A stretch of DNA of 27,162 nucleotides. Origin: Nemertoderma westbladi (lineage: Eukaryota; Xenacoelomorpha; Nemertodermatida; Nemertodermatidae). The notes beneath the pieces were generated by a model. It saw nothing but the letters and a program-made list of their open reading frames with translations. It made no database searches and was not told the DNA's origin. Position 1 is the first letter of the stretch. Each line of letters opens with the position of its first letter. Made by a program: the position numbers and the translations under genes. The stretch covers positions 1 to 27,162 of the forward strand of contig JAUCBJ010004728.1 of NCBI GenBank assembly GCA_032718475.1, in the 5' to 3' direction. Below, in pieces: positions 11,201 through 23,200 of this stretch.

Positions 11201-14200
11201 TTGTCAGAAATATTACAATTTAACATTATACCGATGTCGAAAAAGTAATGATATTGAAATATTATTAAATTAATTTACCCGGTGAATACTTAGTGACAAA
11301 AATGCAGGCAAAAAAATGGCACAAAATAAGATAATAATAAATAAAAGATTAATAAATAAAATTCACAAAAATCCCATCAATAAATAATGAGCCCAATATT
11401 TTGATATAAGCCTACTACAGCTGGGGTAATTAAGTAATAAATGTTATTACCTGAGAACGCATGCAATAAAAACTAATTAACAACTATAATGGAATGGGTA
11501 TGGGGGTTCCAGCTGCATAATTTTCAAGTACAATTAATTTAATGTTATAGTAGAAAATAATTAATTTCCATGAAAGGACTCATGTAAATTATACTTGGAA
11601 AATTTCTAAACTTTTACCAGACTACATGTGTACCAAGTTTGAATACATTTCGGTTTGATCGAGTTATTAACGTTTGAAATATTGGACACGACAGAACGAC
11701 ATGTTGATTAATGGTACCCCTCACTAAGGCTCACCTTACTAAAGTGCCTCGCCCCATACACAAATGTAATTTTTGTGCTCGGACACAATAAAATAAATTT
11801 TCCACATTCTGTCCTCCATCATGTCTGCCAATATTTTCACATCTTCTCATTTTACATTCTCTAGGCAAATAACTTAAATTTAATTTTATTTCGATTTTGG
11901 GTTATAACCTGGAGAAACAATACAAATTTGACATCAAGAAGCATCACTTAATAGATTTACGGGGTAAGTGATTGTACCGGAGTATAAAACCACTGATGTA
12001 ATTAATGTATGTACAGAATTCCTCGGATGTAACAACCAGAGATTGCAACGAACCCTGGAGGGTAAATCCCAAATGGTGCGAGCGCTTACAGGGGCCCATG
12101 GTTGGAAGTCCGTACAGACACGGGGACGAAGTCATTGTCGACGCACCTGGTATCCGTAACCACTTAACTCTGAGACCAGGTGAGTGGGCGGTATTAGTAG
12201 CACGAAGTGGGGCCTACGCGCAGCACGGGAGATTCATTTATGTTCAGTGTCAACTCGAAAGAATTGTATTGTAAGAAAAATAAGAGGGACGCAAAATGGG
12301 CAACTGCAGTCGATTTAAGACCTCACAGAAAATCAGTCTGAGGATTATAATATATGTCAGGAATCAATCAGGGAGAATTGATTATAAACATTAATACGAA
12401 ATGGCTGAAGGTTTTCATTTCAAACATTTCGCCATCTAGCGGTAGGCAGGAAAATTGCGGATGGTTTAGGTAATCACGAAGACCCATCCCGCCCCTGAGG
12501 TATATTATTATATGCAAAGTTCTAGCTTAAACGGCTTATAAACAAAGAAATACGAGGAAGCTTAACGTTTACTCATTAGCCCTCCAGCGGGCCCCTGGTA
12601 TACTGATGGTGTTTGAAAGTTTGAAGTCTTATGGGGAGTCCTTTAGGGTGACACACTTGCACCATTCTTATTAGTAATTGTGGTTAATTATGTTCTGCCA
12701 TGTCCTTCGACCATCTTAATAAAGATGAGGTGATGGTAATACCCCCTACTGGCACAAGAAGTAGATGAAATCCAGCAAAGTACCTTACTGATCTAGACTT
12801 TGCTAATGACTTAGGAGTACAGTCAGAATCACCGGAGGGAGCCCAAAAGCCCCTCTGCTCATTGGAGCAGGCTGCTTCTAGTGTTGGTCTTTTGTAAACT
12901 ATAAAAACAAAAATAAACAAAATCATGACAGTCAACATAGACAGCCTCCAAGAAATGTCTGATCGTAAGGGCACACGATATAGGGACGGCTTGAGTGAGG
13001 ACATGGATGACTTCTGCTACTTGTGATCAAGGATCCGTAAGTCGTATGAAGACCTACATAATACATTCATACGTAAGGGGAAGGCACGAGCAGCGTTCAA
13101 AGTCTGTCCAGGATTTGGAAGTCCCATAGAGTAAAACGGAACCTCAAGGGTCGATTATCTATGGCAGCAGTAATACCAGTACTCTTATATGGGAGTTAAA
13201 GCTGGGCTTTAACTGCAGAGGAAATCAAATATCTGGATGGCACTTTTACAGGAATGCTGCGCCGGGTTCATTGTGTCAAGTACAATGAACACATCTCCAA
13301 TCAGGCTCTATACAACCTTGGAGGTGTTCCATTAGTCATTAGTTTCCCCTAGCTTGATACTTGCATGGAACCGCCTCCGCTTTGCAGGACATTGCTTTCG
13401 CCGCGAGGACCAGCCAGTGCATAATCTTGTGCTTTGGCGCCCACATGGAGCGAATAAGCATTTTTTGAGACAATTTCCGATTTATTGAGACGCATTTTAA
13501 AGGGCACTGACCTTGAAGATGCGGATGATCTAGCAAATGTCGTGGGTGATAGGGAGTTGTGGCGACGCAATTTTGTCGACAAGCCGGCACAACATTCTTA
13601 ATATATATGCAATATATATATAATGCAGTGCAGCATGTCGATCGTAGTAGTAGCTTGAAAGTCTGATAAAAAATATCTACTTTTTGTCCTATTGACGCCT
13701 ACAAAATCAACAAATCGACAGATTTAAAACCGACAAATAAATTAGCATGTCAAACTCGTTTTGTGACGATTTTACATTATGACAACAACTATTTGTAATT
13801 ATTTAAACCACCCCCCCCCCCCCCCCCCCGTACTAACAATCAAGGATTTAATCTCTATATGTAAAGTAGCATAGAAAGATAGAACAGATTATCACTAATT
13901 ATTATAATATTCTGTTTGGTCATAAATTTCTCCAGGATGGGAGGATATTCTCTTTGATATAAAGAGGACCGGACAATTAGTTCTAGAAACGCTAGCGGAC
14001 AACCGATTTATTGCTGGTCTCAGAGAGGCTCCAATGTGGATGTACCCAATATATATGGTACCGGTAATCATCATTTGCATATTAGCAGGTTAAGTAATAT
14101 TTAAATTTATTTAAAAAAATTAACGCTGATTATTAATATTATTATTAACGTGTTATTAATAATTAGAAACACAGTTAATTTATTGCTAAGTTTCCCTTCA

Positions 14201-17200
14201 CCCCTAACGCGGTTGACTAATTAACTAAAAATTCCGATCCCTTATTTAGGAAACTTCAATTTACCCAAATTTATTGACATTTGTTACACATGTATAGAAT
14301 AGGTCGATAAAAAATATCAAATTTTTTTTGATATTTTAATTTTTAATCTAATTAACATAATTCAGTTTACGCATTCGACAGAGTCATGTCTGTCTGTCAT
14401 TGCTGTTTGTATGTCTGTCAAATTATAACCGACAGCCTAAACAGACAAAATGGAAGGTATCAAACACGAAAACCGACATCGGAAATAAAATCATCAACCA
14501 TGAAAACCATATAACAAAATTTTTAGCTAGTTGGTATGCATTCCCATTACTTTGACAGACAGATCGTTGGACAGACAGACAGACAAACCGACAGACAGAC
14601 ATAGGTTTTGTAAAAATGAAAACTGACGTCGAAAAGGAAATCAGCAACCAAATTACCCAAATAACAAGTTGGAATGCTTTCCTTATATTTTGACAGACAG
14701 ACAGACGGACATACAGACAGACACACCGACAAACGGACATACAGACAGACCGACAATCAGACATAATAGACTTCACTAAAAATGAAAACTGACTTCGGAA
14801 ATGAAATCAACGACCAAAAAAACCAAAACACAAAAGTTTTAGCTAGGTGGCATGATTTCCAAATATATTGACAGACAGATGGTCGGACAGAATGATAGAC
14901 TGACAGATAGAAATAATAGTTTTCGTTAAAAGATAACTCAGATGTATGGTATGAAATCAGCGACCAGAACCCCCATAACATAACTTTTAGCTATAAATAA
15001 TGCTTTGTTATATTTTGACAGACAAACCGTTAGAAACACAATCCCAGACAGACACTTTTCACATACACTTACACAGAGTAAGGTTAACATTATCACTCAT
15101 AACTTTTGAACTACATTAGCTATTAACAAACGGTATGAAGTTTTGAAATCCTCATAAAAAAATGCTCTAGAAGGGATTGACAATGAAAAATCGATTTTTT
15201 TTCCTGAATTAGTCAACCCCCCCCCCCCCCCCCCCCATCCCTTAAGTTCTATCGCGTTAGTTACGTTCTATCACAACGATTATCATCTTTATTTTTAACA
15301 AAATAATGCAATTAATTGTTTTTCTTCCAGGAATATCTAGTTGGCTGATATTTGAAGTTTTCATTCTATTGCTCGACGCTTTGTCGCCTTTCGTGGAACT
15401 TATAGTGAACGGACTGCGGAAATTAAGCTGGAGACATTATGACTCATCGTGAATATTTATTCTTATCGAGAAAATGCAAAAATGCGAGATTAAATTTAAG
15501 AATAACAAAACAATATGCAATATGCCGTTGAAATAATAAATTAATTTACAGCAAAAGCAATATTTATTTTAGGAAATATTTGCAGGAGGGTTATATCAGT
15601 TTCATACATAATTATTAGTGTTAAGAATTATTAAATTATTGCATACCGAGATATATTATTACTCTACATCAAAGGAAACCAACCAATTAGATACACAATA
15701 ATTATCCCCGGCAACCAATCACATACCTGCATTGGTAAACTCTCTCCCATTTCTATAGAACGCGTGTCGCTTATTGGTTCAGCTTCCAGTAGTAGACGCA
15801 CTACAGCCTCGACGAATACAACACGCTGACGCCCAGAATTGGGACCAGTCCAGGACCAAATGTTAGACATACTCGCCTGTAACACGTATAAGATACAGAG
15901 AGAGGGGCGCGCGGCTGGTATGTTCTAGGGCCCTGCATGAAGCATTACACCACTTTTTTTTTACAAACTTTCGTCTCAAAATGTACTGTACAGGTAATAA
16001 ACAGTTTTATCTAGACAGTTCTAAACAGTTCTATTGATATCTGACCATTGAATAATTTATAAAGTCATAAAGGAATATTTTTACAACGATAGTCCGAGCC
16101 GAACCGAGAGAATGTCCAGTCCATCTTATCCAACATAATCGGGGCGCCATATAACCTCACCACCTCCCAGCTAATAACCAAACAGAGGAGCCTTCGGGGT
16201 GCCTCCGGTGTTTCGCGTTCCCCGATAACTTTTTTAATATAAAGGTTTATATTATACCGATCAATATAAGGCTAGCGTACACCGGAGCAGAGCAGCCGAG
16301 CTATTAGTGGCACACATTGGCCACACCATAATGATTCATCGCTAGTGGCCCCACAACACAACACTACGCCGCGCACAATCACAATGAAATATATCATAAC
16401 AACTAAAATATTATAATGTGACGATGTGATTGCTGGAGACGCTATTTTATCCAAACCCCAAGCTAGTAATGGTTGTGCATAAATTAATATGTAGGCCTAC
16501 ATACTCTCTACCCCACTCTCAGTTTCCAAAACCCCCCACGAGACAGTTATAGTCTATCCAATTATAGTCTTTACTACCTACCTGAGTGATATGCCTCGAG
16601 TCCCCGTGATACATCTGGTTACAAGTCGCACACAACCTCATCGGTTTATTTTTATGATGTCGTGTGCAGTCCGGACTGTAACACGTTATAACGCAACGTT
16701 TATCGCCGTTCGCGCAGTTCTTATCGCAATAGCGAGAGACTTTATCCTGAGGTAAAACTATCGGAACCAATTCAACCTGTAAACATTCATTAATAAATAA
16801 TCCTTAATTATTGGCTACTATATACACCATCTCCCTTAATACAACAACCAGAATCGGAGCCCCCCCATCCTCCCCTCTAATTTTTTCAAAATTCAATCAT
16901 ATGCTACGAAATTTGGTATGATGATAGTTCGACAATTGTTCTTACTGCTGGCAGAGCCGGATTTTTCAATTTATGACCTATTTTGGTAGAACAAGAAGTA
17001 ACATTTGGTAATATTTTATGCAATGTAATCTAGATAACATTGGAACCGCTTTCATCTGCAATGGTGGGAATGTTGGAAGGTGGGTGGGAAAGTAGGGAGA
17101 TGGGAATGTGGGAAGATGGGAATATGGGTGGGAATATGGGTGGGAATGTAGGAATGTGGGAAGATGGGAATGTGGGAAGATGGGAATGTGGGAAGATGGG

Positions 17201-20200
17201 AATGTGGGAAGATGGGAATGTAGGAAGATAGGAATGTTGGAAGGTGGGTGGGAATGTGGGAAGGTGGGTTGGAATGTGGGAAGGTGGGTGGGAATGTAGG
17301 AAGGTGGGTGGGAATGTTGGAAGTTGGGAATGTAGGAAGATGGGAATGTGGTTGGGAATGCGGGAAGGTGGATGGGCATGTAGGAAGTTGGGAATGTGGA
17401 TGGGAATATGAGAAGGTGGGTGGGAAAGTGGGACGGTGGGTGGGAATGTGGGAATGTGGGAAGGTGGGTGGTAATGTAGGACGGTGGGAATGTGGGAAGG
17501 TGGGTGGGAATGTGGGAAGGTTGGTGGGAATGTGGGAAGGTGGGTGGGAATGTGGGAAGGAGGGTGGAAATGTGGGAAGGTGGGTGGGAATGTGGGAAGG
17601 TGGGTGGGAATGTAGGAAGGTGGGTTGGAATTGTAGGAATGTGGGTGGGAATGTGGGAAGGTGGGTGGGAATGTGGGAAGGATGGTGGGAATGTGAGAAG
17701 GTGGGTGGGAATGTTGGAAGTTGGGAATGTAGGAAGATGGGAATATGGAAAGGTGGGTGGGAATGTAGGAAGATGGGAATGTGGTTGGGAATGCGGGAAG
17801 GTGGATGGGCATGTAGGAAGTTGGGAATGTGGATGGGAATATGAGAAGGTGGGTGGGAAAGTGGGACGGTGGGTGGGAATGTGGGAAGGTGGGTGGTAAT
17901 GTAGGACGGTGGGAATGTGGGAAGGTGGGTGGGAATGTGGGAAGGTTGGTGGGAATGTGGGAAGGTGGGTGGGAATGTGGGTGGGAATGTGGGAAGGAGG
18001 GTGGAAATGTGGGAAGGTGGGTGGGAATGTGGGAAGGTGGGTGGGAATGTAGGAAGGTGGGTTGGAATTGTAGGAATGTGGGTGGGAATGTGGGAAGGTG
18101 GGTGGGAATGTGGGAAGGTGGGTGGGAATGTTGGAAGTTGGGAATGTAGGAAGATGGGAATATGGAAAGGTGGGTGGGAATGTAGGAATATGGGAATGTG
18201 GTTGGGAATGCGGGAAGGTGGATGGGCATGTAGGAAGTTGGGAATGTGGATGGGAATATGAGAAGGTGGGTGGGAAAGTGGGACGGTGGGTGGGAATGTG
18301 GGAAGGTGGGTGGTAATGTAGGACGGTGGGAATGTGGGAAGGTGGGTGGGAATGTGGGAAGTTGGGAATGTAGGAAGATGGGAATATGGAAAGGTGGGTG
18401 GGAATGTAGGAAGATGGGAATGTGGTTGGGAATGCGGGAAGGTGGATGGGCATGTAGGAAGTTGGGAATGTGGATGGGAATATGAGAAGGTGGGTGGGAA
18501 AGTGGGACGGTGGGTGGGAATGTGGGAAGGTGGGTGGTAATGTAGGACGGTGGGAATGTGGGAAGGTGGGTGGGAATGTGGGAAGGTTGGTGGGAATGTG
18601 GGAAGGTGGGTGGGAATGTGGGTGGGAATGTGGGAAGGAGGGTGGAAATGTGGGAAGGTGGGTGGGAATGTGGGAAGGTGGGTGGGAATGTAGGAAGGTG
18701 GGTTGGAATTGTAGGAATGTGGGTGGGAATGTGGGAAGGTGGGTGGGAATGTGGGAAGGTGGGTGGGAATGTTGGAAGTTGGGAATGTAGGAAGATGGGA
18801 ATATGGAAAGGTGGGTGGGAATGTAGGAAGATGGGAATGTGGTTGGGAATGCGGGAAGGTGGATGGGCATGTAGGAAGTTGGGAATGTGGATGGGAATAT
18901 GAGAAGGTGGGTGGGAAAGTGGGACGGTGGGTGGGAATGTGGGAATGTGGGAAGGTGGGTGGTAATGTAGGACGGTGGGAATGTGGGAAGGTGGGTGGGA
19001 ATGTGGGAAGGTTGGTGGGAATGTGGGAAGGTGGGTGGGAATGTGGGTGGGAATGTGGGAAGGAGGGTGGAAATGTGGGAAGGTGGGTGGGAATGTGGGA
19101 AGGTGGGTGGGAATGTAGGAAGGTGGGTTGGAATTGTAGGAATGTGGGTGGGAATGTGGGAAGGTGGGTGGGAATGTGGGAAGGTGGGTGGGAATGTGAG
19201 AAGGTGGGTGGGAATGTGGGAATGTTGGAAGTTGGGAATGTAGGAAGGTGGGTGGGAATGTTGGAAGTTGGGAATGTAGGAAGATGGGAATATGGAAAGG
19301 TGGGTGGGAATGTAGGAAGATGGCAATGTGGTTGGGAATGCGGGAAGGTGGATGGGCATGTAGGAAGTTGGGAATGTGGATGGGAATATGAGAAGGTGGG
19401 TGGGAAAGTGGGACGGTGGGTGGGAATGTAGGAAGATGGATTGGAATTGTAGGAATGTGGGTGGGAATGTGGGAAGGTGGGTGGGAATGTGGGAAGGTGG
19501 GTGGGAATGTTGGAAGGTGGGTGGGAATGTGGGAAGGTGGGTGGGAATGTGGGAAGGTGGGTGGGAATGTAGGAAGGTGGGTTGGAATTGTAGGAATGTG
19601 GGTGGGAATGTGGGAAGGTGGGTGGGAATGTGGGAAGGTGGGTGGGAATGTTGGAAGTTGGGAATGTAGGAAGATGGGAATATGGAAAGGTGGGTGGGAA
19701 TGTAGGAAGATGGGAATGTGGTTGGGAATGCGGGAAGGTGGATGGGCATGTAGGAAGTTGGGAATGTGGATGGGAATATGAGAAGGTGGGTGGGAAAGTG
19801 GGACGGTGGGTGGGAATGTGGGAAGGTTGGTGGGAATGTGGGAAGGTGGGTGGGAATGTGGGAACGTTGGTGGGAATGTGGGCGGGAATGTGGGTGGGAA
19901 TGTGGGAAGGAGGGTGGGAATGTGGGAAGGTTGGTGGGAATGTGGGAAGGTGGGTGGGAATGTGGGAAGGTGGGTGTGAATGTAGGAAGGTGGGTGGGAA
20001 TGTGGGAAGGTGGGTTGGAATTGTAGGAATGTGGGTGGGAATGTGGGAAGGTGGGTGGGAATGTGGGTGGGAATGTGGGAAGGTGGGTGGGAATGTGGGA
20101 AGGTGGGTGGGAATGTGGGAAGGTGGGTGGGAATGTGGGCGGGAATGTGGGTGGGAATGTGGGAAGGAGGGTGGAAATGTGGGAAGGTGGGTTGGAATTG

Positions 20201-23200
20201 TAGGAATGTGGGTGGGAATGTGGGAAGGTGGGTGGGAATGTGGGAAGGTGGGTGGGAATGTTGGAAGTTGGGAATGTAGGAAGATGGGAATATGGAAAGG
20301 TGGGTGGGAATGTAGGAAGATGGGAATGTGGTTGGGAATGCGGGAAGGTGGATGGGCATGTAGGAAGTTGGGAATGTGGATGGGAATATGAGAAGGTGGG
20401 TGGGAAAGTGGGACGGTGGGTGGGAATGTGGGAAGGTTGGTGGGAATGTGGGAAGGTGGGTGGGAATGTGGGAACGTTGGTGGGAATGTGGGCGGGAATG
20501 TGGGTGGGAATGTGGGAAGGAGGGTGGGAATGTGGGAAGGTTGGTGGGAATGTGGGAAGGTGGGTGGGAATGTGGGAACGTTGGTGGGAATGTGGGCGGG
20601 AATGTGGGTGGGAATGTGGGAAGGAGGGTGGAAATGTGGGAAGGTGGGTGGGAATGTAGGAAGGTGGGTTGGAATTGTAGGAATGTGGGTGGGAATGTGG
20701 GAAGGTGGGTGGGAATGTGGGAAGGTGGGTGGGAATGTGGGAAGGTGGGTGGTAATGTGGGAAGGTGGGTGGGAATGTGGGAAGGTGGGTGGGAATGTGG
20801 GAAGGTGGGTGGGAATGTGGGAAGGTGGGTGGGAATGTGGGAAGGTGGGAATGTGGTTGGGAATGCGGGAAGGTGGATGGGCATGTAGGAAGTTGGGAAT
20901 GTGGATGGGAATATGAGAAGGTGGGTGGGAAAGTGGGACGGTGGGTGGGAATGTGGGAAGTGGGAAGGTGGGTGGTAATGTAGGACGGTGGGAATGTGGG
21001 AAGGTGGGTGGGAATGTGGGAAGGTTGGTGGGAATGTGGGAAGGTGGGTGGGAATGTGGGAAGGAGGGTGGAAATGTGGGAAGGTGGGTGGGAATGTGGG
21101 AAGGTGGGTGGGAATGTAGGATGGTGGGTTGGAATTGTAGGAATGTGGGTGGGAATGTGGGAAGGTGGGTGGGAATGTGGGAAGGTGGGTGGGAATGTGA
21201 GAAGGTGGGTGGGAATGTTGGAAGTTGGGAATGTAGGAAGATGGGAATATGGAAAGGTGGGTGGGAATGTAGGAAGATGGGAATGTGGTTGGGAATGCGG
21301 GAAGGTGGATGGGCAGGTAGGAAGTTGGGAATGTGGATGGGAATATGAGAAGGTGGGTGGGAAAGTGGGACGGTGGGTGGGAATGTGGGAAGGTGGGTGG
21401 TAATGTAGGACGGTGGGAATGTGGGAAGGTGGATGGGAATGTGGGAAGGTTGGTGGGAATGTGGGAAGGTGGGTGGGAATGTGGGTGGGAATGTGGGAAG
21501 GAGGGTGGAAATGTGGGAAGGTGGGTGGGAATGTGGGAAGGTGGGTGGGAATGTAGGAAGGTGGGTTGGAATTGTAGGAATGTGGGTGGGAATGTGGGAA
21601 GGTGGGTGGGAATGTGGGAAGGTGGGTGGGAATGTTGGAAGTTGGGAATGTAGGAAGATGGGAATATGGAAAGGTGGGTGGGAATGTAGGAAGATGGGAA
21701 TGTGGTTGGGAATGCGGGAAGGTGGATGGGCATGTAGGAAGTTGGGAATGTGGATGGGAATATGAGAAGGTGGGTGGGAAAGTGGGACGGTGGGTGGGAA
21801 TGTGGGAATGTGGGAAGGTGGGTGGTAATGTAGGACGGTGGGAATGTGGGTGGGAATGTGGGAAGGTTGGTGGGAATGTGGGAAGGTGGGTGGGAATGTG
21901 GGTGGGAATGTGGGAAGGAGGGTGGAAATGTGGGAAGGTGGGTTGGAATGTGGGAAGGTGGGTGGGAATGTAGGAAGGTGGGTTGGAATTGTAGGAATGT
22001 GGGTGGGAATGTGGGAAGGTGGGTGGGAATGTGGGAAGGTGGGTGGGAATGTGAGAAGGTGGGTGGGAATGTGGGAATGTTGGAAGTTGGGAATGTAGGA
22101 AGGTGGGTGGGAATGTTGGAAGTTGGGAATGTAGGAAGATGGGAATATGGAAAGGTGGGTGGGAATGTAGGAAGATGGCAATGTGGTTGGGAATGCGGGA
22201 AGGTGGATGGGCATGTAGGAAGTTGGGAATGTGGATGGGAATATGAGAAGGTGGGTGGGAAAGTGGGACGGTGGGTGGGAATGTAGGAAGATGGGTTGGA
22301 ATTGTAGGAATGTGGGAAGGTGGGTGGGAATGTGGGAAGGTGGGTGGGAATGTTGGAAGGTGGGTGGGAATGTGGGAAGGTGGGTGGGAATGTGGGAAGG
22401 TGGGTGGGAATGTAGGAAGGTGGGTTGGAATTGTAGGAATGTGGGTGGGAATGTGGGAAGGTGGGTGGGAATGTGGGAAGGTGGGTGGGAATGTTGGAAG
22501 TTGGGAATGTAGGAAGATGGGAATATGGAAAGGTGGGTGGGAATGTAGGAAGATGGGAATGTGGTTGGGAATGCGGGAAGGTGGATGGGCATGTAGGAAG
22601 TTGGGAATGTGGATGGGAATATGAGAAGGTGGGTGGGAAAGTGGGACGGTGGGTGGGAATGTGGGAAGGTTGGTGGGAATGTGGGAAGGTGGGTGGGAAT
22701 GTGGGAACGTTGGTGGGAATGTGGGCGGGAATGTGGGTGGGAATGTGGGAAGGAGGGTGGGAATGTGGGAAGGTTGGTGGGAATGTGGGAAGGTGGGTGG
22801 GAATGTGGGAAGGTGGGTGTGAATGTAGGAAGGTGGGTGGGAATGTGGGAAGGTGGGTTGGAATTGTAGGAATGTGGGTGGGAATGTGGGAAGGTGGGTG
22901 GGAATGTGGGTGGGAATGTGGGAAGGTGGGTGGGAATGTGGGAAGGTGGGTGGGAATGTGGGAAGGTGGGTGGGAATGTGGGCGGGAATGTGGGTGGGAA
23001 TGTGGGAAGGAGGGTGGAAATGTGGGAAGGTGGGTTGGAATTGTAGGAATGTGGGGGGGAATGTGGGAAGGTGGGTGGGAATGTGGGAAGGTGGGTGGGA
23101 ATGTTGGAAGTTGGGAATGTAGGAAGATGGGAATATGGAAAGGTGGGTGGGAATGTAGGAAGATGGGAATGTGGTTGGGAATGCGGGAAGGTGGATGGGC

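Noticed and set aside
14423-14776. Cysteine-rich small protein (MSVCLSVCPSVCL-type)
   Set aside because: It is the complement of GACAGACA repeats and overlaps a tandem repeat.
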